45,366 bases of DNA, from contig CAIQWD010000017.1 in NCBI GenBank assembly GCA_903875445.1, forward strand, positions 1 to 45,366, in the 5' to 3' direction. The DNA comes from an uncultured delta proteobacterium (GTDB lineage Bacteria; Desulfobacterota; Desulfobulbia; Desulfobulbales; Desulfocapsaceae). The notes beneath the pieces were generated by a model. It saw nothing but the letters and a program-made list of their open reading frames with translations, made no database searches and was not told where the DNA came from. Shown piece by piece: positions 34,539 to 42,959 of this stretch. The translations under genes and the position numbers were made by a program. The number at the start of each line of letters is the position of its first letter. The first letter of the stretch is position 1.

Positions 34539-35759
34539 ATGAAATATCTGATTCTCGTCGGCGACGGCATGGGGGATTTCCCGATCGCTGACCTGGCAGG
34601 CAAAACGCCCCTTGAGGCCGCCGCCACCCCGATGATCGACGAACTGTGCGCAAAGGGTGAGTTCTTCCTCACCCACACCGTGCCGGACGGCTTCCCTCCG
34701 GGCAGCGACGTCGCCAATATGTCGCTTATGGGTTACGATCCGGTGCTCTACTATACCGGGCGCGCCCCTTTGGAGGCCGCCGCCATGAACATTCGCCTGG
34801 CCGCCGACGAAACCGCCTTCCGCTGCAACCTGGTGACCCTTGACCAGGACGGGGGCGGCCGGGTGACCATGCGCGACTTCTGCGCCGGGCATATCAGCAA
34901 CCAGGAAGCGCATATCCTGATCGCCGACCTGGAGGCTGCCTGCGCCACGGCAACCTTCCATTTCAAGCCCGGAGTGAGCTACCGCCACCTCGTGGTCTTC
35001 AAGAGCGAGCATCCCGGTTTTGTTACCGTGCCGCCCCATGATCATATCGAAAAGGACGTCACCGCCTACTGGAGTCGCTACCTCGCCGAACCGGCCTGGA
35101 AGGAACTGCTCGACCGCACCGGCACCGTGCTCTCGGGCCATCCGGTCAATCTGGCACGGATACGGGCCGGGAAAAACCCGGCATCGCAGATCTGGCTGTG
35201 GGGTGAGGGTAAGATGCCCAGCGTCCCGACCTTGCCCGAGCGTTTCGGCATCAGCGGCAGCATGATCAGCGCCGTCGATCTGCTGAAAGGCCTAGGGGTG
35301 GTGGGTGGCCTTTCGGTGATCAATGTCCCCGGCGCCACCGGCTACATCGACACCAACTATGAAGGTAAGGCCAAGGCGGCAAGTGAGGCTCTCGAAAACG
35401 GCGACTTCGTCTTCGTCCATCTGGAGGCCCCAGACGAAGCCGGCCACCAAGGATCGCTCGCCGACAAACTGACCGCCATCGAAGACTTCGACCGGCGTAT
35501 CGTCCGGCCGATTGTCACCGACCTGCGCAATCGCCACGAGGATTTCCGGGTGATCGTCACCATGGATCACTTTACGCCGCTGGCCCTGCGCACCCACGTC
35601 TCTGACCCGGTCCCAACCCTGCTCTACGATTCCCGTGAGCAGCAGGCGGGCTCGGGATTATCCTTCTCGGAAAAAACCTGCCGCGAGCACGACGCGGCTG
35701 TCGATAACAGACTGGCTGCCGGTCATCAACTGATAGAAAAACTCCTCCGCCATGAGTGA
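34539..35759 (+). CDS. apgM: ApgM-type phosphoglycerate mutase-like protein, putative homoserine kinase
   Basis: The protein has 406 residues of the archaeal-type cofactor-independent phosphoglycerate mutase superfamily. LILVGDGMGDFPI has the first metal Asp, PPGSDVANMSLMGYDP the nucleophile Ser region, HLEAPDEAGHQG and TMDHFTPLALRTHVSDPVP the other metal ligands. It starts 8 bp after hom. In several anaerobes this family next to hom is annotated as a non-homologous homoserine kinase that replaces ThrB. The order hom then apgM supports that reading here. A glycolytic role is the alternative. Confidence 0.85.
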   Translation: MKYLILVGDGMGDFPIADLAGKTPLEAAATPMIDELCAKGEFFLTHTVPDGFPPGSDVANMSLMGYDPVLYYTGRAPLEAAAMNIRLAADETAFRCNLVTLDQDGGGRVTMRDFCAGHISNQEAHILIADLEAACATATFHFKPGVSYRHLVVFKSEHPGFVTVPPHDHIEKDVTAYWSRYLAEPAWKELLDRTGTVLSGHPVNLARIRAGKNPASQIWLWGEGKMPSVPTLPERFGISGSMISAVDLLKGLGVVGGLSVINVPGATGYIDTNYEGKAKAASEALENGDFVFVHLEAPDEAGHQGSLADKLTAIEDFDRRIVRPIVTDLRNRHEDFRVIVTMDHFTPLALRTHVSDPVPTLLYDSREQQAGSGLSFSEKTCREHDAAVDNRLAAGHQLIEKLLRHE

Positions 35760-36210
35760 AGGGGCCATCTTCACCACCACCGCCAGGGTCCTCTACGGCG
35801 ATACCGATGCCGGAGGGGTGGTTTATAATGCTAATTATCTTCGCTATTTCGAGATCGGCCGAACGGAATTGATGCGCCAGTGGGTGTGCTCCTACCGCGA
35901 TATCGAGAAACTCGGTTTCGTGCTGCCGGTGATTGAATGCTGGTCGCGCTTCAAGTCACCAGCCTTCTATGACGATCTCCTCACTATCGAGACCACGGTC
36001 GCCGAGGTGTCCAGCCTGAAATGCCGCTTCTCCTACCGGATCCTGCGACGGGAGGAGGGCCTTGGCCGACCAAAACTCCTGGTGAAGGGCTACACCGTGC
36101 ACGCCGCCGTCACCCGGGAAGGTCGACTGACCCGCCTGCCGCAAGAAATCATTGAGAAAATCGCAGGATTTGCCGCCATTGCCGAAGCCATGAACAATAG
36201 CGAGGAATAA
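35752..36210 (+). CDS. YbgC/FadM-type acyl-CoA thioesterase
   Basis: The protein has 152 residues with a hot-dog fold. YGDTDAGGVVYNANYLRYFE holds the catalytic Asp. The length and the FSYRIL strand are typical. It hydrolyses short acyl-CoA or 4-hydroxybenzoyl-CoA-like thioesters. The exact substrate is unknown. The ATG at 35752 overlaps the ApgM-like stop by 8 nt, so it is the last gene of the hom operon. Confidence 0.9.
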   Translation: MSEGAIFTTTARVLYGDTDAGGVVYNANYLRYFEIGRTELMRQWVCSYRDIEKLGFVLPVIECWSRFKSPAFYDDLLTIETTVAEVSSLKCRFSYRILRREEGLGRPKLLVKGYTVHAAVTREGRLTRLPQEIIEKIAGFAAIAEAMNNSEE

Positions 36211-36213
36211 TCG

Positions 36214-36241
36214 TTGACATACTATTTATTGGGTGTATATT
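36214..36241 (+). promoter_or_regulatory. Promoter of the initiator tRNA gene
   Basis: TTGACA (36214-36219), a 16-bp spacer and TATATT (36236-36241) sit 13 bp before the mature tRNA 5' end, which is suitable for a short leader trimmed by RNase P. Confidence 0.75.
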
Positions 36242-36254
36242 GATGGCTCCTTAA

Positions 36255-36331
<77 letters not shown>

Positions 36332-36341
36332 CAGGAATTTC

Positions 36342-36375
36342 AAGGGGTTAAGATTAAATCTTAACCCCTTTTTTT
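36342..36375 (+). terminator. Intrinsic terminator after tRNA-fMet
   Basis: GGGGTTAAGAT (36344-36354) pairs perfectly with ATCTTAACCCC (36358-36368) around a 3-nt loop, with flanking A-A/T-T extension and a run of T to 36375. Confidence 0.9.
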
Positions 36376-36831
36376 ATGCCTAAATTTTCTTTCCCCCATG
36401 CTCTCCCCCACACTGAACACCAAACCAGCCCCCTGCAATATGCAACCAATAAATATTTAGTGATAATTATTTTGCCGGGTGATCTTGGAAGGACGGTCTC
36501 ATCCAAAAACCATTTTCAAACATGAAGTCTGTTTGTGTCAGGGAAACTGATAAAATCAGAACAGGTCAATGCCTATAGATGCTATGAAACATTGCCAGAC
36601 TGAAAGTACCTGCTGTTCAAGGGCCATTTCAACTCGTTCATCTTTTGTGTCTTTCAGGCTCATGGCAGAGAAAGATGTTAACTTTTGGAAAACGAGTCGA
36701 AGCGGTTCTTACCTCCATATGCTCAGTTCGAGGCCAGCCATGTTTTTGCCTCATCAAGATGACCGATAGGAAAATGATTAATCGTTGCCGCCACTAAATG
36801 AGATGTAATATGCTCGGCAGCCTCCTGATGA
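36376..36831. other. Gap between the tRNA and the E1 gene, with a possible gene remnant
   Basis: No complete gene is evident. On the minus strand, a 41-codon frame (ATG at 36848, TGA at 36725-36723) overlaps the end of the E1 gene and reads protein-like (EHITSHLVAATINHFPIGHL, then DEAKTWLASN). It may be the tail of a lost gene. It has no clear ribosome-binding site. The plus-strand frame at 36569-36769 has unlikely composition. Confidence 0.35.
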
Positions 36832-38115
36832 CTATGCCAGCAGGGCATCACATGCCGCCGGGTCGCGAAGGTTCAAGTCGACAACTGCAAACGAATCTAA
36901 GCCTAACTTACGGCGTATCAACGCCGCAATGACATAACCTGCGCCGACACAGCCGACGAATGGTGCGCCGACCGAGCGCGTAGCTAGAGTAGTTACTCCG
37001 CACGGGTCTGCACCAGAGGCCAGGAGTGCCTTGTATGCAGGCGCCTTCACGATGTCCGGCGCATCCACGTTGGCAGCCCACAGGTCGGCCGCACGCGACG
37101 GGCCAGGGAAGGTGCGGATGCGGATCGCTTTAAAATCTCTATACCCCGACCCAAGACCGGCGTCGATAATATGAGAAAAACCCGCGCCCTCAAAGACTCG
37201 ACGCGCTGCTGGGTTGTCAACACCGAAGAGTGCAACTCGGGGCTCTGTGGCACCTATCCGTTGAAACTGATCAAACTGACGTTCAACCAGCGCCGTCTTA
37301 TATCCGCGAGCTTCTAGCCATGCTGCGACAATCCGTGTTTTACGATGTTGAATGAGGTTTGAAGTAGAGAGGACTGACGTCGATGGCGTCGAAGATGTTA
37401 TGTCATCTACGTCCTGCAAGAAAAGAGTAGCATCATGTGTGGGGCTCATAAAGCCAATTGTCCAGGCGTAGGCCTGACCAAGGTGCCCGAGACCAATAAG
37501 CCATATCGAAGGCACTTCAGAATCGACTACCGGCCCAACTTCAGCAGTCCTGCCGACTTTACGGGGATCCCAGAGAGACAGCATTAGCGCCCGACGTCCG
37601 GCATAGGGGTTATCGCGGCGCAATATCGAAAACGCCTCGCTTACAGCTAGACCACCGGCTGCAACGCATGCAGGAGGGAACAGAGCACCTTGCACTTTAG
37701 TTTGCCCATTAATGCCAAAAATCCAGCCATCCGCCCACGGATGGATTGCTTCTCCGATCAGAGGACTGCTTAAAGCGCCAATTTCAATGACCGGCCACTG
37801 GTGCGCCTGCTCATCGAGTTTTGGATTCACACCTACCCACCCAGAAAAATCGCTCAGGCTGCTACCGGCAAATCCTGGGGCTGTCAGCACGGTATCACAT
37901 GAGGTCTCGATTTTCACGTTGCCCATGAAGCTGCGTGATGCACAGTTGATGACCGTCAGCGCGATGATCTGTGCAGCAACGTCCCCTTCAAACGACGGGT
38001 TCAACAGGATGCGTACCCCATAGCTTGAGAGCGTTGCCTGCGCATCCTCAATGGTTTCTGCTTCACCGCTATCCGCAAGCACCTTGGCGAGCCGGTGGAA
38101 TGAATCAGCGTTCAT
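36832..38115 (-). CDS. bilD: E1-like ubiquitin-activating enzyme (BilD-type)
   Basis: The protein has 427 residues. The C-terminal half is a ThiF/E1 Rossmann domain: IWLIGLGHLGQ (residues about 204-213), an acidic turn FLQDVDDI, NLIQHRKTRIVAA, and VALFGVDNPAARR. The conjugating cysteine is probably near residue 372 in ADPCGVTTLATR, with SVGAPFVGC after it. The N-terminal 200 residues are an extension I cannot assign. It should adenylate the ubiquitin-like protein and pass it to the E2. The ATG at 38115 follows AGAGAGGT. It is last in the order Ubl, E2, JAB, E1. Confidence 0.85.
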   Translation of the reverse strand: MNADSFHRLAKVLADSGEAETIEDAQATLSSYGVRILLNPSFEGDVAAQIIALTVINCASRSFMGNVKIETSCDTVLTAPGFAGSSLSDFSGWVGVNPKLDEQAHQWPVIEIGALSSPLIGEAIHPWADGWIFGINGQTKVQGALFPPACVAAGGLAVSEAFSILRRDNPYAGRRALMLSLWDPRKVGRTAEVGPVVDSEVPSIWLIGLGHLGQAYAWTIGFMSPTHDATLFLQDVDDITSSTPSTSVLSTSNLIQHRKTRIVAAWLEARGYKTALVERQFDQFQRIGATEPRVALFGVDNPAARRVFEGAGFSHIIDAGLGSGYRDFKAIRIRTFPGPSRAADLWAANVDAPDIVKAPAYKALLASGADPCGVTTLATRSVGAPFVGCVGAGYVIAALIRRKLGLDSFAVVDLNLRDPAACDALLA

Positions 38116-38127
38116 GTCTAACCTCTC

Positions 38128-38595
38128 TTATCGCAATCTGATGAGTGAAGCGGCGTCGTCTTGAAAGTATGAAACCCAGTTTCCTCCACCCAGATAAACG
38201 TTGAAGCTCACGTCCTTTGGCCTCACATTACCGCGTGCGAATTGAGGTACGATGAGCGCGATGTGACCTGCCAGGGAAATCATTGGGTTAGCGCGATCTG
38301 AACGGCTTTGGCGTGGCCCCAGAGGGTGAGTGTGCACATCAGCAACGACCTCGAGCTTTCGTTCAGCACAGATATCCCACAACCGTGAGAACGAACTCGA
38401 CTCAAGCCGAACATAATTGTATTTAAGCGACTTTGGGTCGAGCTCGTCATATGGGAGCCATCCTTGGACCATCCGTGCGGCTTCCGTCATTTTCCGCAAC
38501 AAAAATGCTCCGGATTCACGCCGCCCGCCCCCTCTTCTATAAAGATCGGCCATCAGAGCAGACCAGCTGCCAGGTGCGAATTCAAGAGGCTTCAT
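38128..38595 (-). CDS. bilC: JAB/JAMM deubiquitinase-like protease (BilC-type)
   Basis: The protein has 155 residues from the ATG at 38595, inside the last 14 nt of the E2 gene. The longer frame to 38934 only shadows the E2. The JAMM zinc site is complete: Glu27 in RRESGAFLL, His88 and His90 in DVHTHP, Ser97 and Asp100 in QSRSDRANP. The spacer after HxH looks one residue shorter than in AMSH-type enzymes. It should cleave the ubiquitin-like protein from its targets or process it. Confidence 0.85.
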   Translation of the reverse strand: MKPLEFAPGSWSALMADLYRRGGGRRESGAFLLRKMTEAARMVQGWLPYDELDPKSLKYNYVRLESSSFSRLWDICAERKLEVVADVHTHPLGPRQSRSDRANPMISLAGHIALIVPQFARGNVRPKDVSFNVYLGGGNWVSYFQDDAASLIRLR

Positions 38596-39034
38596 GCACA
38601 AGCTCCTTACTTTGCAATATCTCGCATACCGCTTCAATGTATTGAAGCAGGCCACGCGAGGGGGTCCAAATGAGCCAAGAGTGTTCAGATAGCCAATTTG
38701 GATGCCCCTCGAAACTCTCACGGTCGCAGGGTATGTAGAGCGCCGTGCCACCTTTCCAGTTTGGGTTGAACACATTTGAGACTCGCCCGCCTCGCGGCCA
38801 CAGAGCTGCGGACAATTGCAGCCCGGACGTGAGGTCCCACAGTGTTGCGGTTGGTGCAACGTCAGGGTAACCAGTGCATTCGAAGCGTAACGTGAAGTTC
38901 CGTCCATCGCATACCCCAACCTCAACGAAAGCAAGAGGCCATTTTAGTTCAATTAATCGCCACCGCCCCTTAGCAGCTCCGGCCAGAAACCTGCCGGAGC
39001 TCAGGTGAACTTCTAGTTCTTCCTTGCCGCGCAT
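38582..39034 (-). CDS. bilB: E2-like ubiquitin-conjugating protein (BilB-type)
   Basis: The protein has 150 residues from the ATG at 39034, which has GAGGAG at ideal spacing. An ATG at 39052 would overlap the Ubl stop and add six residues. The pattern fits a divergent UBC fold: beta strands with FTLRFECTGYPDVAPTATLWD, then WKGGTALYIPCDRES, where the Cys of YIPC is the likely conjugating residue, then NWLSEHSWLIWTP and a closing helix LLQYIEAVCEIL. Similarity to eukaryotic E2 is low and the call leans on the neighbours. Confidence 0.75.
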   Translation of the reverse strand: MRGKEELEVHLSSGRFLAGAAKGRWRLIELKWPLAFVEVGVCDGRNFTLRFECTGYPDVAPTATLWDLTSGLQLSAALWPRGGRVSNVFNPNWKGGTALYIPCDRESFEGHPNWLSEHSWLIWTPSRGLLQYIEAVCEILQSKELVHEAS

Positions 39035-39044
39035 TTGATTCTCC

Positions 39045-39527
39045 TCACCCATTCACCCGCGGAGATGGAACGAGGTCGAACTCGAGCTTATGCTCAGGCG
39101 CCTTTACGAGAGTACCGATGTGGATGTCGGCATCAGGCCGGTTATCTGTGCCTCTAATCTGCAACATCAGTTCAGCAGCATCCGAGGGAGCAACCCCTAG
39201 TTCGTGTGTTGCCCACTTCTTCACACGTCCCACAGTTGTGCTCGGGCGAAACGAGCGAAGAACATCTTTGCCGGCGTAGCGGACGATGACATCAATGCTC
39301 TTCAGACGGTGAAGTTGGACGCGTATGCCCTCGTTAACTTGGCTGAGCTTCTCCAGCGCGTGCTCGTCGTCATCATCTTCAATGAAGATGAAGAACTTTT
39401 CGTTGGGTTGCAAATTGACTTTTGCAAGGCAAGCAGCTCGGAGCATGGAATGCCCCCCATCAGAATCAACCTCGACGACCTCAATGTCACTCAGCAGCTC
39501 GGATTGCAGAAAAACTTTGACCTTCAT
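39045..39527 (-). CDS. bilA: Tandem ubiquitin-like protein (BilA-type)
   Basis: The protein has 160 residues and appears to contain two beta-grasp domains (about 1-75 and 76-155), like ISG15. The second is clearer (IDVIVRYAGKDVLRSFRPST, then a helix VGRVKKWATHELG, and the last strand KLEFDLVP). The C-terminus ends in Asn-Gly, so a terminal glycine is free for adenylation without trimming. The ATG at 39527 has AGAGGT upstream. A 29-bp element shared with the sigma-like gene lies 50 bp upstream. It is first in the four-gene conjugation operon. Confidence 0.78.
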   Translation of the reverse strand: MKVKVFLQSELLSDIEVVEVDSDGGHSMLRAACLAKVNLQPNEKFFIFIEDDDDEHALEKLSQVNEGIRVQLHRLKSIDVIVRYAGKDVLRSFRPSTTVGRVKKWATHELGVAPSDAAELMLQIRGTDNRPDADIHIGTLVKAPEHKLEFDLVPSPRVNG

Positions 39528-39577
39528 AATGTACCTCTTTTTCTTGGTTAATGTTGTGTAGCGGGTTCCTACTAATT

Positions 39578-39606
39578 AAACCGAGATGAGGTGGCAAAAA
39601 GGAAAA
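39578..39606 (-). promoter_or_regulatory. Shared box A, upstream of the Bil operon
   Basis: Plus-strand reading: AAACCGAGATGA (39578-39589), 7 bp, then AAAAGGAAAA (39597-39606). It is identical in both blocks and spacing to box B at 44341-44369. On the transcribed strand this is TTTTCC, 15 bp, CTCGGTTT, the spacing expected of ECF-type -35 and -10 elements. It ends 50 bp before the Ubl start codon. It may be a promoter for the sigma-like protein or an operator. Confidence 0.75.
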
Positions 39607-39628
39607 CGATGGTGAGAAAAAAGAAGGT

Positions 39629-42600
39629 TTAACGCGGAATAGTCGGACAAAAAGTTGAGTAAGCACACCAGTTGCAATGCCTGCCGGTGACAGGTTTGCG
39701 GTCGCCATTACGGAACTTCTGAATAGCGATGTATGCGTTGGTTTTCGAGATTCTATAACTCGGTTTGAACTTTTTGTATTGGCAGGCCATCAAGGAATGC
39801 ATCGTCAGCTCATCGGCATGATTGGGCTTTAGACCATTGAGCATAGGGCGCCATAGTCTGGATGGGACTTCAAGATCCCCGGAGAAACGGAGGAACTCAA
39901 TTGCAAGATTATGCCCCGACTTGTCGAGCAACAGCCATGGTAAACGTATCTCAAAACCATCAACCTGCGAGATAGGTTCAGCGTATGATCCTTGAGACTC
40001 TTCAATCACCTTGGCGCCAACTGCGAAGACATCCATTGCGTGCGTCCAAAGCTGGGCGTCTGTGGTCTTAACAGGAAGTTTGTTCTCCTGCCATGCCGCT
40101 TCAAAGGCATCGTCCTTTTCCTGACCAGGATCGGAGGCAAAGTGCTTGAGTCCATCCATAATGGCACGGCGCGCGCGAATCGCAATGTCCTTCTGCTGTT
40201 CGCCAGGCAGGTCTAAGCTATAACGATACCAGTGTTGGAGTGGGCATCGTGCGTAAGTCTCGAACTCATAAAAAGACATCGAGCGTTGCGCGTGGCCAGC
40301 GGTAGGTGGCGGGAGGATTTCGTTTGCCATCGATCTGTTGAAGTCGACCGTCTTGTATGGCGCTGGAGGTTGCACAAGTTGAGGCGCACGTTTTTTTTGC
40401 TCTTCGCCGTTTTCGTACATCAGCAGGTGGCGACGAGCACGGGAGACAGCGACGTAGAGAAGGTTGTTCCGCTCGACGGCTGCCTCGAAATCCCAATTCT
40501 CGCGATTACTTCGAAGTGCCTCGGGCGGTACTAGCGTGAGGATTGGCGGTTCACCGCGCCATTTGGCAGCATCCTCTCCGTAGTCGTCGATGTTCACGTT
40601 GGCTACGTGAACCGCCTCGAACTCCAAACCTTTGCTGCCGTGAACCGTCAGCATGTGTACTGCCTCAAGGCCAGCCGCCTCTGGAGGAAGCTCACGATCG
40701 GCATAGGTTTCGCCGATGCGCTGCCGAAGTTGCTGACGCAGAAGGAAGCGCGATAAGGTCGGGATCTTCCGGCCACCGTCTCCCGCTCGTGTCGCGTAGG
40801 CAAACTGCCAAAGCGCTATTCGAGTTGCATGGGCGTCAATCGACTGATCGGAGATGTCTGAATAGCCAAAGCGACGCTCCAGCAGCAGATCGCAGACAAA
40901 ACTCCAAGGGTTTGTTCTTCGTTGTTGACCCTGTAACAGGCCACGAATTTTCACCAGCGCCGCATTTGACTTTTTAGAAAGAAGTTCTGGCCATTTATCA
41001 CGCCACCCACCCCGCTGCAACAGCGGATCACTGGCGCACACATCCAAAAGAATGCGCAGGTCTTCCAATTCCACTTTTAGCCCCATCTCGCCCATTAATC
41101 CTACAAGGGCCCGCGGTAGCCGCTCGACGAGCAACTGCATCAGGCAAAGCAGGTTCTTAACTTCCCTTCGCTGAGCCAGTTCGCCGATGTAGAGCATAGG
41201 AATGCTCTTTTCGCGCAAGCGTGCGGCGATCTGTTGGACCTCGTGATTTCCGCGACTCAGGACTGCCTGATTGCAGTAGGAAATGCCGCTGTTGTGAATT
41301 TCCTTAACCCCCTCGACCACTGCTTCGGCCATTGCCTCCCCAGGGTAACACCGTACAAGGCTGGGCATGTGCCCCACCTTCCCAGCGGTGGCCGTTGTAT
41401 TTGCGAGTTTCAGAGGAGTGTTCTCTAGGACGTGTCGGCGGCCGACTTGTTGCACAACCTCGAGAATCTCGGAGGAGCTCCTTCTATTGAATCCCAACGA
41501 GTAGGAACGGAGACTAACGTTGCTGCCCTTTGATTTGAAGGTTTGGTCAAAACGAATCAAGCTGTGCACTGATGCTCCACGCCAGTGATGGATTGCCTGA
41601 CGTACGTCACCGACTACCCATAGAGACTTGGCGTTCTTGGCGAGCTGACGGATCAGCTCAACCATGACGAAGGTCACATCTTGGTATTCATCCACCAGCA
41701 CGTACTGGAACTTGTCCGCAATTTCTCCGTATTGTGGTCGATCTTCTTTCAAAGCTTGCGCAGGCTTTGATACAAGATCGACAAAATCCACCATCTTCTT
41801 GCCCTTCAAGATGCGCTCATGACATTCATACAGCGTGGCCACGTCCTCGCGCTGAAGCCCTATAGCCTCGGAGGTTGTAGGCAGCAAAGGCAAGGAGTTT
41901 CGGTAGACTTCGGGCGTGACCATCTCTTCTTTCAAGCGTTTTATGCCGGCAACCAAAGCAGGCAGCCATTCATATGGGTCCTGAACTCGTTTGTAATACT
42001 TAAGCTCCAGCGTTGGAAGCTCTCCATTCAGCAGGGTCACCGAATTGAGCATATCTGCTACGACTATGTCGCTTTCTAAACCGAAGCATTGGTGGTATTT
42101 GCGAAGAAATTCCAGTCCAAAAGCATGAAATGTTCCAGCCCAGACGTCCGTGGCCCGGACTATGCCTGCGTCTCGCAATCGCTCTATCAGTTCGAAGGCC
42201 GCCTTATTCGTGAACGTTAGAACAAGGATGTGACTTGGGTCGACGCGTTGTTCTTCAATGAGGTATCGTACCCGATGCACGAGCGTCGTTGTTTTTCCTG
42301 ATCCTGGACCGGCCACTACATTTACAAAACGCTCAGCAGCCCTGATTGCCGCAAGTTGGTCAAGACTCGGAGGTGGTGACGTTTTCGCTTCGGTCGAAGC
42401 GGTTGTCAGGGGAAGCATCACGGCATCTAACATCTGTTGTCGCACCACTTCAAGGTGAATACCGTAGTCGGTTGCTACCTTCCTTGGTCCAATGCCAGCC
42501 TTATAAAGCATGCGGGCGACGGAACGGGGCAGCAGCAGCTCACGGGCGAAAACGTTGGCACGAAGCTCTAAACGTTCCCGTGCCCCGTATGCCTCGACTC

Positions 42601-42958
42601 TGATGACCGCGGGTGAGCCTTCCACTGCTGCCAACGACTTTAATGTCGCGATCGTGGTTTCTTCTTGACCCTCGTCTAAAACGTAGTGACCCAGTTCATG
42701 AGCGATTAGGTAAGCCTTTTCGGAGCCACTCACGTCGTCGCGGACGTAGATGTAGTTCTCGGAGCGCCGCAAGATCGCATCGGCACCGCCTAGCTCCGTC
42801 GAGTCCTTGGGAACATACGCTATACCCAAATCGAGCTTTTGCTCAACTATGTCCGGAGAGAGCAATTCCCTAATGTGAACGACTTCACAAGAACGTTCGA
42901 AAAGCAATTTTTTTCTAAGTCCTGCGGCTTCTTCGCGGACACGATAGAAAGGGTTCAC
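39629..42958 (-). CDS. ImmA/IrrE peptidase–UvrD helicase–PD-(D/E)XK-like fusion
   Basis: The protein has 1109 residues from a GTG at 42958 right after the previous stop. A TTG at 42976 is possible. Residues about 80-200 form an ImmA/IrrE zinc peptidase (AYLIAHELGHYVL, then RANVFARELLLP). A UvrD/Rep helicase follows: VVAGPGSGKTTTLVHR, YVLVDEYQDV, GDVRQAIHHWRGA, LTVHGSKGLEFEAVH, LLYVAVSRARRH. The last 200 residues resemble an AddB-type nuclease domain with cysteines YARCP and CNWCAYSTFC for an Fe-S cluster. The nuclease acidic/Lys triad is unclear, so it may be degenerate. ImmA-type enzymes cleave repressors on DNA stress. The helicase could sense that DNA. Confidence 0.85.
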   Translation of the reverse strand: MNPFYRVREEAAGLRKKLLFERSCEVVHIRELLSPDIVEQKLDLGIAYVPKDSTELGGADAILRRSENYIYVRDDVSGSEKAYLIAHELGHYVLDEGQEETTIATLKSLAAVEGSPAVIRVEAYGARERLELRANVFARELLLPRSVARMLYKAGIGPRKVATDYGIHLEVVRQQMLDAVMLPLTTASTEAKTSPPPSLDQLAAIRAAERFVNVVAGPGSGKTTTLVHRVRYLIEEQRVDPSHILVLTFTNKAAFELIERLRDAGIVRATDVWAGTFHAFGLEFLRKYHQCFGLESDIVVADMLNSVTLLNGELPTLELKYYKRVQDPYEWLPALVAGIKRLKEEMVTPEVYRNSLPLLPTTSEAIGLQREDVATLYECHERILKGKKMVDFVDLVSKPAQALKEDRPQYGEIADKFQYVLVDEYQDVTFVMVELIRQLAKNAKSLWVVGDVRQAIHHWRGASVHSLIRFDQTFKSKGSNVSLRSYSLGFNRRSSSEILEVVQQVGRRHVLENTPLKLANTTATAGKVGHMPSLVRCYPGEAMAEAVVEGVKEIHNSGISYCNQAVLSRGNHEVQQIAARLREKSIPMLYIGELAQRREVKNLLCLMQLLVERLPRALVGLMGEMGLKVELEDLRILLDVCASDPLLQRGGWRDKWPELLSKKSNAALVKIRGLLQGQQRRTNPWSFVCDLLLERRFGYSDISDQSIDAHATRIALWQFAYATRAGDGGRKIPTLSRFLLRQQLRQRIGETYADRELPPEAAGLEAVHMLTVHGSKGLEFEAVHVANVNIDDYGEDAAKWRGEPPILTLVPPEALRSNRENWDFEAAVERNNLLYVAVSRARRHLLMYENGEEQKKRAPQLVQPPAPYKTVDFNRSMANEILPPPTAGHAQRSMSFYEFETYARCPLQHWYRYSLDLPGEQQKDIAIRARRAIMDGLKHFASDPGQEKDDAFEAAWQENKLPVKTTDAQLWTHAMDVFAVGAKVIEESQGSYAEPISQVDGFEIRLPWLLLDKSGHNLAIEFLRFSGDLEVPSRLWRPMLNGLKPNHADELTMHSLMACQYKKFKPSYRISKTNAYIAIQKFRNGDRKPVTGRHCNWCAYSTFCPTIPR

Positions 42959-42959
42959 C

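Noticed and set aside
33646-34653. Minus-strand frames opposite hom and the ApgM-like gene
   Set aside because: They are antisense to well-supported genes and rich in Arg, Gly, His and Asp, typical of shadows.
36569-36769. Plus-strand 66-codon frame after the tRNA
   Set aside because: It has no Shine-Dalgarno, no recognisable motif and a composition unlike a real protein.
38596-38934. Upstream extension of the JAB gene
   Set aside because: It shadows the E2 gene in another frame. The JAB domain begins at the ATG at 38595.
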